64,000 nt of DNA from Insolitispirillum peregrinum (GTDB lineage Bacteria > Pseudomonadota > Alphaproteobacteria > Rhodospirillales > Rhodospirillaceae), in the NCBI RefSeq assembly GCF_900156605.1, contig NZ_FTOA01000001.1, positions 434,001 to 498,000 of the forward strand, in the 5' to 3' direction. The notes under the pieces were generated by a model that worked only from the letters and a program-made list of their open reading frames with translations, did no database searches and was not told the origin of the DNA. A program made the translations under genes and the position numbers. Shown here one piece after another: positions 1 to 8,198 of this stretch. Positions within the stretch are counted from its first letter, which is position 1, and each line of letters opens with the position of its first letter.

Positions 1-579
1 GCCATAGCGGCATCAGGAACACCATCATGATGGCGTGAAAGCCTGCCGTGGACTTCATTGACCAGGCGATGGCAAAGCCCAGCGCGGTATAGCCAATGCT
101 GGTCAGGACCATCGCCATCACGATCAGCGCAAGTCCGCCCATTGTGACTGGCAGGCCGAGAAACGGTGTGGCCAGCAACAGGATTACCGCCTGAAACAGC
201 GCAATGCTGGTACCGCCGAATACCTTGCCCAGCACAATCGCCAGCCGGGGGATCGGGGCGACCAGCACCCCTTGCAAAAAGCCCTGATCGCGATCTTCGA
301 TGACGGTGATGGTCGAAAACACCGAGGCGAACAGGATCATCATCATCAGGACGCCGGGATAGAAGTACTCCAGATAGCTCATGCCGCTCATGCCGGGCGG
401 CTGGAAGCTGGGAGTAAACCCCGCGCCAAGAAAGACCCAGAACAGCACCGGCTGACCCAGACTGCCGACCACCCGCTGGGGCTGGCGGATAAAGCGGGTG
501 AACTCACGCCGGGCAAGGGCGGCGCTGACGCTGAACAATGATGCCGATGGCGAGGGGAGGGCAGACGGCTGCGGGCTCA
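1..579 (-). CDS. ABC-2 type transporter permease (C-terminal part outside window)
   Basis: Membrane permease of a drug/polysaccharide-type ABC exporter. The reading frame opens with ATG at 579 and stays open to the window edge, giving 193 residues. A polar N-terminus with an ARREFTRFIRQP segment is followed by hydrophobic stretches, a short GMSGM-rich loop, and an IEDRDQGFLQGVLVAPIPR segment typical of DrrB/ABC-2 permeases. The start overlaps the stop of the upstream ATPase gene in an ATGA arrangement, so the two are translationally coupled. The substrate cannot be read from sequence. The neighbouring glycan-type genes make a cell-surface role possible, but drug export is equally compatible. 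Confidence 0.85.
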
Positions 580-1554
580 TCGGCGGCTGTCCTCGGCGAC
601 GGCGGTTTTGCCGGTTACATGGATAAAGACATCTTCCAGACTGGGCTGCTTGACCGCAATCGAGGTGATCTCGGGCTGCCAACGCTGCAGGATGGTGTCA
701 ATCAGCGCCACTGCACCACTGTTCGGGCCACTGTCCGGGCCACTGGCCGGGATGGCGTCAATCCGCACCTCATCACCGTGGACGAGGGCAGGCAAGCCAA
801 GCTCGGCCAGCAGGGCGGCGGCAAGGCGGGTGGGGGTGGCAGTTTCCACTACCACCATTTCCCTGCCGACCAGTGCCTTGAGCGCCCGTGGGCTGTCGTG
901 GACCAGCAGGTGCCCGTCGCGCATGATGGCCACGCTGTCGGCGTCTTCGGCTTCAGAGAAAACGTGACTGGTCATCAGCACCGTCATGCCCCGATCCCGT
1001 TGCAGGTGGCGCAGGGCAACCAGAAACGACCGGCGGCTGGCCGGGTCGAGGCCAGTGGTCGGCTCGTCCAGCAACAGCAGACGCGGTTCGGTGAGCAGGA
1101 CTTTGGCCAGTTCGACCTGGCGCGCCAATCCCCCGGACAGGCTGTCAACCCGGTCGTTCAGGCGGCTGGCGATATCTGACCAGCCGATGGCGGCAGTCAG
1201 GCGGTGCTCGAAGGCCGCCCCTTTCAGGCCATACAACGCCCCGTGCAGACGCAGGTTTTCGATGACCGACAGGTGCTTGTCCACCGCCGGGCTCTGGAAC
1301 ACCACACCAGTCATCCGCCGGACCGCATCCGGGTGCTGCAAGGCGTCATGTCCGCCAATCTGCACGCGGCCTGCGGTCGGCAGCATCAGACCGCACAGGA
1401 TACGGAACAGGGTTGACTTGCCGCTGCCATTCGGGCCGGACAAAATGCAGAACGTTCCATCCGGGATGGTCAGCGACAGGTCATGGATGGCCGTCCGCGC
1501 GGCCTGATGGCGGCGGGCAGGGTAGACGTGGGTCAGGGTCTCAAGGGTGATCAT
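577..1554 (-). CDS. ABC transporter ATP-binding protein, DrrA-like
   Basis: Cytoplasmic ATPase (325 aa) that would power the ABC-2 permease encoded just downstream. Walker A GPNGSGKS lies near residues 40-47, the signature LSGGLARQ near 140, and Walker B LLLLDEPTTGLDP right after it, followed by the H-loop segment TSHVFSE. The long C-terminal extension ending in KQPSLEDVFIHVTG is characteristic of DrrA-type exporters. The stop overlaps the permease ATG. The gene starts 25 bp after the end of the DUF115-like gene, so the three may form one transcript. Substrate unknown. Confidence 0.9.
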   Translation of the reverse strand: MITLETLTHVYPARRHQAARTAIHDLSLTIPDGTFCILSGPNGSGKSTLFRILCGLMLPTAGRVQIGGHDALQHPDAVRRMTGVVFQSPAVDKHLSVIENLRLHGALYGLKGAAFEHRLTAAIGWSDIASRLNDRVDSLSGGLARQVELAKVLLTEPRLLLLDEPTTGLDPASRRSFLVALRHLQRDRGMTVLMTSHVFSEAEDADSVAIMRDGHLLVHDSPRALKALVGREMVVVETATPTRLAAALLAELGLPALVHGDEVRIDAIPASGPDSGPNSGAVALIDTILQRWQPEITSIAVKQPSLEDVFIHVTGKTAVAEDSRR

Positions 1555-1579
1555 TGGGCACCGGCACCCCTTTGGACGG

Positions 1580-2806
1580 TCATCCAGCTTTGTGGCGGTG
1601 GGCCAGGGCCGGAATGTGTGACGGGGTCAGCGATCGCACGCTGCAGCCGCCGTTTTCAATGATGCTCAGCACCTCGGCGACCTGCGCATTGTGCTGGTTG
1701 AGATAGGCGCGGTTGTCCCGCTGGCGGATTGCCGGGTGGGCAATGTCGAGGATTTGCATTTCCCCGGTGTAGTTGGCCCCCGGAGCATAGTCCCAGACGT
1801 TCCTGGTCGGTGCGGGCGAGCCATCGCAGCCCATCACCTCGATGGTGCGGGCAAGGGTTGCTGCCACCGGCAGCATGGCGATGGTCAGAACGTTCGGAAT
1901 GTCCCTGGTATAGAATCCGCGCAACAGGTCGGCGTTGAACGGCACGTTGCCCAGCATCGGGCAGGCAATAATGCGGTCATGCAGGTCGGCGGGCAGGCTT
2001 TGACGCATCAGCGGGGCAAATTGCAGGCGGGTGAAGACCTGCAGGCGCGGATACTGGTACAGGGCGGGGATCAGTTCTTCCCGCACCCGCTGGGCATAGG
2101 TGGTAAAACCCAGCTGATAGACGCAATCGACGATGCACACCAGACGGGGCTGAATGCGGGCGATGAAGTCGCGGTTGCCCAGCAGGCTGGTGGTGATGAT
2201 CGAATAGCCATCGCTGAAATCATGATCCCGCATCAGTTGCAGGTTCGGGCCGGTCCCGATGATATAACACTTGTCGATCCCTGCGTCTTTGACCTGCCGG
2301 GCCAGCTCGGCAAACCGCTGGATGCCGTTTTGGGCATCACTGACGCTGTGACAGGAGATGCTGGTCATGCCGTCGACTTCGGTAAAGCCGTCATAGGGAT
2401 TACGGTGGCGGTCGGCGCGGATCAGCGTTTTGCTGAAAGTGGCGGCGCAGGTCAGGGCGTCCAGGCTGTTCTCATAGCCCTGTTCGTCCCACAGGAAAAA
2501 CATCTGGGCATTACCGAGCATTTCCCAGTACGCCGGGCATTCCGACGGCACAAAATGTAACCGGTCGATCAGCTCGTGCGCCAGTCGCTGACAGGCCGGA
2601 TCGACATGGGATGGCAGCGGTCGGGCCAGCAGGCTGGCTGGGGTGGGATAGTGCATCAGCAGGCGGGGATGCAGGGGAAAGCCGAGCGACAGCAGTTGAT
2701 CGCGATAGGGCGCTGTGTACCAGATCAGCTTGTAAAAGGTATCAAGCAGATCTTCTTCGGCCTGCAGGGCAGGGAGAACGCAGGCGGAGGCTTGCGGAGC
2801 GGACAT
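1580..2806 (-). CDS. DUF115/Maf-like Rossmann protein, possible motility-associated glycosyltransferase
   Basis: Protein of 408 aa without clear membrane segments. A central CYIIGTGPNLQLMRD motif resembles the G-x-GPSL nucleotide-binding loop of DUF115 (MptE-like, Maf motility-associated factors) and of GT42 sialyltransferases. A downstream RLVCIVDCVYQ segment fits the position of the acidic residue in those folds. The family call is by pattern only. It is divergent from a GmhA-type isomerase with a 140-bp shared promoter region, and lies in a region with several glycosyltransferases and flagellin. A role in adding a sugar to flagellin or a surface glycan is inferred, not shown. Confidence 0.5.
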   Translation of the reverse strand: MSAPQASACVLPALQAEEDLLDTFYKLIWYTAPYRDQLLSLGFPLHPRLLMHYPTPASLLARPLPSHVDPACQRLAHELIDRLHFVPSECPAYWEMLGNAQMFFLWDEQGYENSLDALTCAATFSKTLIRADRHRNPYDGFTEVDGMTSISCHSVSDAQNGIQRFAELARQVKDAGIDKCYIIGTGPNLQLMRDHDFSDGYSIITTSLLGNRDFIARIQPRLVCIVDCVYQLGFTTYAQRVREELIPALYQYPRLQVFTRLQFAPLMRQSLPADLHDRIIACPMLGNVPFNADLLRGFYTRDIPNVLTIAMLPVAATLARTIEVMGCDGSPAPTRNVWDYAPGANYTGEMQILDIAHPAIRQRDNRAYLNQHNAQVAEVLSIIENGGCSVRSLTPSHIPALAHRHKAG

Positions 2807-2946
2807 CGACGATCGCTTTCTGCTGTGGTGACCAAGGTGTCTTTCTTTGCCTTTTTTTTACCATGCAACGATATGATTGCCATAGGGTTAAGGATATCGT
2901 CCCGGTCAACAGAATGATTGGCCGCCAGAATGGCAGGAGAACCTCC

Positions 2947-3567
2947 ATGAGCTTTCCAGAGCGCCCGTATGCCGCCGTCAGTGGCTTCGCCAGTGCTTAT
3001 TTTGACTTGTATGCGACGGCTGCCCGTGCGGTGTCACCTCAGGCGCTCGATCAGGCAGCGGCCCTGCTGACGGCGTGCTATCGTGAGGGCAACTGGCTGT
3101 ATGTGTGCGGGAATGGCGGTTCGGCGGCGATTGCCAACCACATGTATTGCGATCACGTTAAAAGCGTGCGCACCGACACATCGCTGACCCCGCGGATGAT
3201 GAGCCTCAGTGCCAACGTCGAGATGATGAGCGCGCTGGCCAATGACATCTCGTATGCCGAGGTCTTTGCCTACCAGATCGAGGCACTGGCCAAACCGGGC
3301 GATGTGGTGATGACCATCAGTTCGTCGGGCAATTCGGAAAACGTCGTGCGGGCCATTGCTGCTGCGCAGGCCAGGGGGGTGAAGACCATCGCCCTGACCG
3401 GGTTTCAGGGTGGACGGACGGCGACCATGGCCGATGTCAACATTCATGTGCCGGTTGATAACTACGGCATCGTGGAAGACCTGCACCAGTCGATCATGCA
3501 CATTCTGGCCCAGGCCATCCGTGCGGCTGAAATGCCGGCTGATCTGGTATCGGTGCGGACGTTTTGA
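2947..3567 (+). CDS. SIS-domain sugar isomerase, GmhA-like (sedoheptulose-7-phosphate isomerase family)
   Basis: Soluble 206-aa SIS-fold isomerase. GNGGSAAIANHM near residues 55-65 and the phosphate-binding TISSSGNSENV near 118-128 are the two hallmark loops. The C-terminal VEDLHQSIMHI matches the metal/active-site helix of GmhA, which converts sedoheptulose 7-phosphate to D-glycero-D-manno-heptose 7-phosphate. The ATG at 2947 was chosen because an AGGAG lies just upstream; longer in-frame extensions have no family similarity. Its neighbourhood suggests heptose supply for LPS or a protein glycan. A generic phosphosugar isomerase cannot be excluded. A palindromic repeat begins right at its stop codon. 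Confidence 0.8.
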   Translation: MSFPERPYAAVSGFASAYFDLYATAARAVSPQALDQAAALLTACYREGNWLYVCGNGGSAAIANHMYCDHVKSVRTDTSLTPRMMSLSANVEMMSALANDISYAEVFAYQIEALAKPGDVVMTISSSGNSENVVRAIAAAQARGVKTIALTGFQGGRTATMADVNIHVPVDNYGIVEDLHQSIMHILAQAIRAAEMPADLVSVRTF

Positions 3568-3568
3568 C

Positions 3569-3645
3569 GGTTTTCGCAACAACAATGGGACAGGACAAAA
3601 GGTTAGAGCATCGTGCCCGCGTCCGGTTTAACGCACGCTGCTCCA
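3569..3645 (-). repeat. Truncated copy of the RIME-like palindromic repeat (family 1)
   Basis: Contains GGTTTTCGCAACAACAATG, then a GACAAAAGGTTAGAGCA joint and a TTTAACGCACGCTGCTCC end. This matches the reverse-orientation copies at 19981 and 60661, but the outer arm with the GTGCGAAAAGTGGG segment is missing. It abuts the gmhA-like stop codon directly, so insertion or deletion reached the gene end. The second hairpin is degenerate here (GCATCGTGC against GCACGCTGC). Confidence 0.8.
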
Positions 3646-3699
3646 GGCTACCCGGCGGGTAAGCTGGTGGCCGGGTGAGCAGAACCAGAGAGGCTGCCT

Positions 3700-5682
3700 G
3701 TGAACATTACCGAGTTGCTGGCCGAGGCCGATGCCCGTGCGGCCAAGGGGCAAATCCCGTTGGCCGAGGCGTTTTACCGGCAGGTTCTGGACCAGATCCC
3801 GCTGCATCCGGCGGCCCTGTTCGGCTTGGGGCGGTTGGCGCTGGAGCGGGCTGACCCGGCACAGGCCGAAGCCTTTCTTGCCGGTGCGGTGCGGGGGATG
3901 CCCGCTCATCCGGCCTATCGGGTCTATCACGGGATGGCACTCCGCCAACTGGATTTGCTGGATCAGGCGATCATCACCTTTCAGGCCGCCATCCGGTTGG
4001 TGCCGGACGCGGTGCAGCCATGGCTGGGATTGATCGACTGCCTGCTGGCCCGGCAGGACTGGCCGCAGGCACGGGCGATGATCGGACAGGCGCAGCAGCA
4101 GGGGGTGACGGTCGCTCCGTTGTTGACGGTACTGGGGCAGGGGTTGGCCAGAGCCGGGCTGACGGGCGAGGCCGAGCAGGCCTATGGGGAGGCAATCAGT
4201 ATGGCCCCCGCTGAGCAGCCTGCCTGGCTGGCACGGGCATCGCTGTATCTGAAAAACCGCCAGCTTGACGAGGCCCTGCGGGATGCCCGGCAGGCGGTGG
4301 CGCTGGACGGTGGGGACGCGCGGGCGCTGGTGGTTCTGGCGGCAGTTTTGCGCGCTCATCAGGATTTGGCCGGGGCAATTGCCGCCGCCCGGCAGGCGGT
4401 CAAGCTGTCTCCCCGGCTGGTCGATGCCTGCGCCGAGCTGGGGACGTTGCTGCATCAGGCCGGCGAAGATGCCGAAGGGGTAACGCACCTGTTGGCTGCC
4501 CACCACATGGCACCACACCGTCTGGATATTGCCTATAATCTGGCAGCCTGCTTCATGGCCGCCGAGGACTATCCGCAGGCCGGGCAATTGTACCGTCAGT
4601 GTGTGGAGGCAAAGCCCGACTGGCGGGATGCCTGTACCAATCTGGGGGTGGCCCTGCTGCGGCAGGGACGCTTGAGCGAGGCCGAATGTCTCTTGCAACA
4701 GGCCGTTGCGATCCCCGAGGATGTCGATGCCGCCGGAAAACCCGAGGCGCGCTATAATCTTGCGTGGGTTCAGTTGTTGCAGGGCAATTTCCGCGCTGGC
4801 TGGCAAAACTATGAAGCCCGTTGGGACTTGCCGGATTTTTCCTCGCCGCGCCGTCCGCTGCCGGTTCCCCGCTGGAGTGGAGAAGCCGATCCCGCCCTGC
4901 ATCTGTTGCTGCATGCCGAACAGGGTCTGGGTGACAGTATCCAGATGATGCAACTGGTTGCCCTGGCCCGGCAGCGGGTGGGGCGGGTGACGCTGGAAGT
5001 TCCCCCCGCTCTTTATCGGCTGGCGCTGTCTTTGGCTGGCGTTGATCAGGTGGTGGCGGCCGACCTGTCCGATCCGGCGCGGCTGCCGGTGCCGTGTGAC
5101 GCCCATGCTCCCCTGATGAGCTTGCCGCTGTTGCTGGGGGTGGGCCTGTCTGATCTGCCCCGTGCAACGGCCTACCTGAACGCTCCGGCGCCGACCTCGG
5201 CCCTGTGCCTGCCGGATAGCCCGCTCCCTCGGGTCGGGTTCGTCTGGGCAGGGTCGCCGCATAACAAGATTGACCGCTATCGGACGATACCATGGACGCT
5301 GTTTGCTCCCTTGACCGCTGGAACAGGATGCGCTCCATGGTCCTTGCAATGGGCACCGCAGCCGCCAGAAGGGATCAACAGTTGCATGGTCGCGGTCAAG
5401 GACATGGCAGACACGGCCAGTGTGATTGCCCAGCTTGATCTGGTGGTCGGGGTTGATACGGCCGTGCTGCATCTGGCGGCTGCGATGGGCCGGCCGGCAT
5501 GGATGTTGATCCCTTTTGCGCCGGATTACCGCTGGCTGGCCACAGGTGACGGGTCGCCGTGGTATCCATCCCTGCGCCTGTTCCGGCAGCAACGCAGTGG
5601 GGCATGGGCCGACGTGGTGGCCGAGGTTCGGCATGCCTTGTCCGGTTGGGTCTCAGAATGGAGACCGGGGCGAATCGGGTAA
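3700..5682 (+). CDS. TPR protein with GT9-like glycosyltransferase C-terminal domain
   Basis: 660-aa protein starting with GTG at 3700. The first ~370 residues are tandem tetratricopeptide repeats (units such as AYGEAISMAP, ALRDARQAVALDGG and LYRQCVEAKPDW). Residues ~380-650 resemble the heptosyltransferase-like domain often fused to TPRs: FRAGWQNYEARW, HAEQGLGDSIQMMQL, RVGFVWAGSPHNKIDRYR and the nucleotide-sugar-site segment VVGVDTAVLHLAAAMGRPAW. It probably transfers sugars to proteins or surface glycans. It follows the GmhA-like gene on the same strand but is separated by the palindromic repeat, so co-transcription is uncertain. Confidence 0.75.
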   Translation: MNITELLAEADARAAKGQIPLAEAFYRQVLDQIPLHPAALFGLGRLALERADPAQAEAFLAGAVRGMPAHPAYRVYHGMALRQLDLLDQAIITFQAAIRLVPDAVQPWLGLIDCLLARQDWPQARAMIGQAQQQGVTVAPLLTVLGQGLARAGLTGEAEQAYGEAISMAPAEQPAWLARASLYLKNRQLDEALRDARQAVALDGGDARALVVLAAVLRAHQDLAGAIAAARQAVKLSPRLVDACAELGTLLHQAGEDAEGVTHLLAAHHMAPHRLDIAYNLAACFMAAEDYPQAGQLYRQCVEAKPDWRDACTNLGVALLRQGRLSEAECLLQQAVAIPEDVDAAGKPEARYNLAWVQLLQGNFRAGWQNYEARWDLPDFSSPRRPLPVPRWSGEADPALHLLLHAEQGLGDSIQMMQLVALARQRVGRVTLEVPPALYRLALSLAGVDQVVAADLSDPARLPVPCDAHAPLMSLPLLLGVGLSDLPRATAYLNAPAPTSALCLPDSPLPRVGFVWAGSPHNKIDRYRTIPWTLFAPLTAGTGCAPWSLQWAPQPPEGINSCMVAVKDMADTASVIAQLDLVVGVDTAVLHLAAAMGRPAWMLIPFAPDYRWLATGDGSPWYPSLRLFRQQRSGAWADVVAEVRHALSGWVSEWRPGRIG

Positions 5683-6065
5683 GAAAGCCATGACCAGCCC
5701 TTTACAACGAATATGTCCCATGAGAAAAACGCCTTTGGTGATGCATTTGCGACTGCGTGTTGCTTGCGGAGGGTGAAAATTCGGTAATGGGGGTGGTGGC
5801 ATAAAGGGAAGACCCCGAGGGCCGCGTATCGTGATAGGTGTAAACGTTTTCTTTGATAACTATTTGATAAATAATTAGAAAAATATGCTAAGGGTGCCTT
5901 TGCAGAGGCTTCTCCGCCATCAGTGGTGGTGACTCGCGTGTCTTTTTTAAATGTCTACGTACGAAAAAAATACTCGTAAATGGCGCGTGAGCGTATGTTT
6001 TTTCGTTGACTTACCCCATAGGGTTGCGGTTAAGTAGGCGCGGGTAAGTTGTTAAGAGGCTGTCT
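5683..6065. promoter_or_regulatory. Gene-free upstream region of the XRE regulator with direct repeats
   Basis: AT-rich stretch without a credible gene. Two copies of TTTGATAA at 5852-5859 and 5863-5870 are 11 bp apart, one helical turn, as expected for an operator on one face of DNA. A possible -35/-10 pair is TTGACT at 6006 and TTAAGT at 6030, with an 18-bp spacer. Autoregulation by the downstream XRE protein is an inference. Confidence 0.35.
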
Positions 6066-6500
6066 GTGACTACCGAAAAAGATCCTGATCCGATTGACGT
6101 CCATGTGGGCTCACGGATGCAACTGCGTCGTACCCTGCTTGGGATGACGCAGGAACAATTGGCCAAGGCCATTGGTGTTTCGTTCCAGCAGGTGCAAAAG
6201 TACGAACGCGGTCTGAACCGCTTGAGCGCAAGCCGCTTGTTCGACGTTTGCCAGGCGCTGGGCGTGTCCATCACCTACTTCTTCGAGGATGTCCCCGAAG
6301 ACGTGTTGCGTGGGCGCAAACGGAATGCCGACGTCAGCGACCCCGAGGCACTGGGTGGAAAGGCCCGTCGCCCCTCGGGAGATCTGATGGCCAAGACCGA
6401 GTCCCTCGAACTCGTGCGGTCCTATTGGCATATGCCGTCCAGCCAGCGTGAAAAAGTGCGAGCCTTGATCGACACTTTGGCACGCGCCAGCAAGGTCTGA
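6066..6500 (+). CDS. XRE-family helix-turn-helix transcriptional regulator
   Basis: 144-aa cytoplasmic DNA-binding protein starting with GTG. Residues ~14-70 form a Cro/C1-type HTH: RMQLRRTLLGMTQEQLAKAI, then GVSFQQVQKYERGLNRLSASR, then the closing LGVSITYFFED. The C-terminal part holds a short helical tail (SLELVRSYWHMPSSQREKVR). This size and layout are widespread in alphaproteobacteria, where members control motility, cell-surface or stress genes. The target here is unknown. The gene stands alone between an AT-rich upstream region and a strong terminator. Confidence 0.88.
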   Translation: MTTEKDPDPIDVHVGSRMQLRRTLLGMTQEQLAKAIGVSFQQVQKYERGLNRLSASRLFDVCQALGVSITYFFEDVPEDVLRGRKRNADVSDPEALGGKARRPSGDLMAKTESLELVRSYWHMPSSQREKVRALIDTLARASKV

Positions 6501-6593
6501 TCTCTGCCCCCTTCCGGGTCAGAAAAGCCTGCGTGCATCATGGGGATGGCAGATGTGTCTGCAATTTGTCCGCAATGATGCAATTTAAAGACG

Positions 6594-6643
6594 AATCCCC
6601 TGTTTTTGTGGTAAAAACCACAGGGCAGGGGATTTTTCTTTTT
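6594..6643 (+). terminator. Rho-independent terminator after the XRE gene
   Basis: AATCCCCTG at 6594-6602 pairs with CAGGGGATT at 6625-6633 around an inner GTGGT/ACCAC stem, and is followed by a T-rich tract (TTTTCTTTTT). Confidence 0.85.
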
Positions 6644-6677
6644 GGTACCGCGCCAGGTGAGTCAAGGGGGGCGGAAC

Positions 6678-7412
6678 ATGATGATTCTGGAAGATTTTAT
6701 TGACCGCCTAAAGGGCGCTGATAGCCTGGGCGGGCAACGTCAGGTGTTCGAACGGACCATTTCTGACGCCGGATTTCGCTTTTATACGTATAACATCGCA
6801 CAAATTGCAGGTGTCGGGGCACATTCCCCGGTGTTTACCACTTCTTATCCCGACGAATGGGTGCAGCATTATCTGCGCGAGGATTATTATTCGGTTGATC
6901 CCCTGGTCTCCGAGGGGCCCCGCCGCCAGTTGCCATTCCTGTGGGAAGACATTACCCACCCCGCAGACCTGAGCTTGCGACAACAAACCCTCTATGCCGA
7001 AGCCGCCGACATGGGGATCACCTGTGGCATTACCATCCCGATTCACGGGCGGGACGGGGAATACGCCGGGGTAAATCTGATCCCTGATGGTACGTTGCGG
7101 GAGCAGGCTGAAACCTTGCGCCAACAGCGGCACTTCATGCATCTGGTGGCGTTGTACTATCACAGCCATTCAGGGATTCATCTGCTGGAGCAACGCTTTG
7201 AACGGCCCGCACCGATTGTTCTCAGTCCGCGGGAGCAAGAGATCCTGACATGGGTCGCGCGCGGTAAAAGCAGCTGGGATGTATCGTTGATCCTGAATAT
7301 CTCGGAACGAACCGTGCTGTTCCATATCGAGAACGCCAAGAAAAAACTGGGCGTTACCAGTAGAACGCATCTGGTGGTCAAGGCCGCCATGGATGGACTG
7401 ATTTCGCCATAG
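6678..7412 (+). CDS. LuxR-type regulator with autoinducer-binding domain (solo)
   Basis: 244-aa regulator. Residues ~15-165 match the acyl-homoserine-lactone-binding domain: WVQHYLREDYYSVDPLV carries the conserved W, Y, D and P, followed by FLWEDI and the GITCGITIPIHG segment. Residues ~180-240 are a LuxR/FixJ HTH (LSPREQEILTWVARGKSSWD, then ISERTVLFHIENAKKKLGV). The ATG at 6678 is preferred over an upstream in-frame start because GGGGGG precedes it closely. No luxI synthase is in the window, so this is a candidate LuxR solo. Ligand and targets are unknown. Nearby glycosylation and flagellin genes are possible targets. Confidence 0.88.
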   Translation: MMILEDFIDRLKGADSLGGQRQVFERTISDAGFRFYTYNIAQIAGVGAHSPVFTTSYPDEWVQHYLREDYYSVDPLVSEGPRRQLPFLWEDITHPADLSLRQQTLYAEAADMGITCGITIPIHGRDGEYAGVNLIPDGTLREQAETLRQQRHFMHLVALYYHSHSGIHLLEQRFERPAPIVLSPREQEILTWVARGKSSWDVSLILNISERTVLFHIENAKKKLGVTSRTHLVVKAAMDGLISP

Positions 7413-7463
7413 AGCATTTTCAAGTTGACCGTCTCCGGTTAACGGCTCGGAAAATGCGGTACT

Positions 7464-7567
7464 AGAGCAGCGTGCGTTAAACCGGACGCAGGCACGCTGC
7501 TCTAACCTTTTGTTCTGTCGCATTGTTGCTGCGAAAACCGGTTCCCACTTTTCGCACAACGCTCTAA
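7464..7567 (+). repeat. RIME-like palindromic repeat, full copy (family 1)
   Basis: Two hairpins joined by AACCTTTTGTTCTGTC. Hairpin 1 is AGAGCAGCGTGC pairing perfectly with GCACGCTGCTCT. Hairpin 2 is GCATTG-TTGC-TGCGAAAA pairing with TTTTCGCACAACGC around CCGGTTCCCAC. Same element as at 7981, 19981, 20284 and 60661. Confidence 0.9.
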
Positions 7568-7606
7568 TACATGGTCACAGTACACGACAAACAGAAAGCA
7601 GGGTCA

Positions 7607-7740
7607 TGGAGCGCTGCTCCACACCTCGCCGGGGCCAGTCGGCCCCAGACCCTATTCTTTTGATAATAATGGAAGAAATGGGGGGCCGGGTGCATCGTCC
7701 CCAAGTGAACGTTCGGGGCCGGAGGCCCCGGGCAGGTGCG
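7607..7740 (+). repeat. Dispersed repeat family 2, copy a
   Basis: Begins with the palindrome TGGAGCGCTGCTCCA, then ACACCTCGCC, a GGCC-rich stem, CCCAGACCCTATTCTTTTGA, an AAATGGGGGG segment and GCATCGTCCCCAA. The same ordered blocks occur at 20159-20290. It is non-coding as far as can be seen. Confidence 0.6.
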
Positions 7741-7763
7741 GACGGCAGTCCGCCATTCTCTTT

Positions 7764-7832
7764 AAGGTTTTGTTTTACCGCATTTTTGGGAAAACCAGTT
7801 TCCGCTTCTCGCGCAATACTCTGTAAAAACAG
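7764..7832 (+). repeat. Degenerate family-1 repeat (second hairpin only)
   Basis: AAGGTTTTGTTTTACCGCATTTTT, GGGAAAACCAGTTTCCGCTTC and TCGCGCAATACTCT align with the right half of the full copies but with many substitutions. The first hairpin is absent. Confidence 0.6.
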
Positions 7833-7843
7833 ACAGCAAGCAC

Positions 7844-7891
7844 AACGCACAGGTCTTTGATGGTGGAAAGCCCACCAAAGACCTGTGCGTT
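7844..7891. repeat. Long inverted repeat / hairpin
   Basis: AACGCACAGGTCTTT (7844-7858) pairs perfectly with AAAGACCTGTGCGTT (7877-7891). An inner GGTGG/CCACC stem extends it after a 3-nt bulge, with a 5-nt loop. No T-tract follows on either side, so it is not a standard terminator. Confidence 0.75.
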
Positions 7892-7980
7892 CCCCAAAGG
7901 GGAGACCCTGAACGGCGACACTGGCATCCGCATTGGGTAAGTCGGAGGCGGCCATGGTCGTTGGTCAGTGCCTTGTCACT

Positions 7981-8084
7981 AGACCAGCGTGCGTTAAATC
8001 TGACGCGGACACGCTGGTCTAACCTTTTGTTCTGTCGCATTGTTTTTGCGAAAACTGGTTCCCACTTTTCGCGCAATGCTCTAA
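7981..8084 (+). repeat. RIME-like palindromic repeat, full copy (family 1)
   Basis: AGACCAGCGTGC ... ACACGCTGGTCT hairpin, AACCTTTTGTTCTGTC joint, then GCATTG...TTGCGAAAA / TTTTCGCGCAATGC hairpin. The outer stem differs from the 7464 copy (ACCAG/CTGGT in place of AGCAG/CTGCT), and the change is made on both arms, so pairing is kept. Confidence 0.9.
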
Positions 8085-8198
8085 AGCAATCAAGGCGTGC
8101 GAGCCGGGAGGATCCGGGGTTGGGTAAGTCAGAGGCCCCAGCTCGTTATCTGGTGTGGACTGTAGCGGATCTGTTACCGTTTGTGACCCTGTAAGATT

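Larger units (their letters stand above)
7413..8198. other. Gene-free repeat patch between luxR and the large kinase
   Basis: Nearly 800 bp with no convincing coding region. It holds an inverted repeat GCATTTTC/GAAAATGC (7414-7421 with 7450-7457), two full family-1 repeats, one degenerate family-1 copy, one family-2 repeat and a long perfect hairpin. Each is listed separately. Confidence 0.7.

Noticed and set aside
3628-5634. Long minus-strand open frame opposite the TPR/GT gene
   Set aside because: Pro/Gln/Arg-rich shadow of a repeat-containing gene with a good start on the plus strand.
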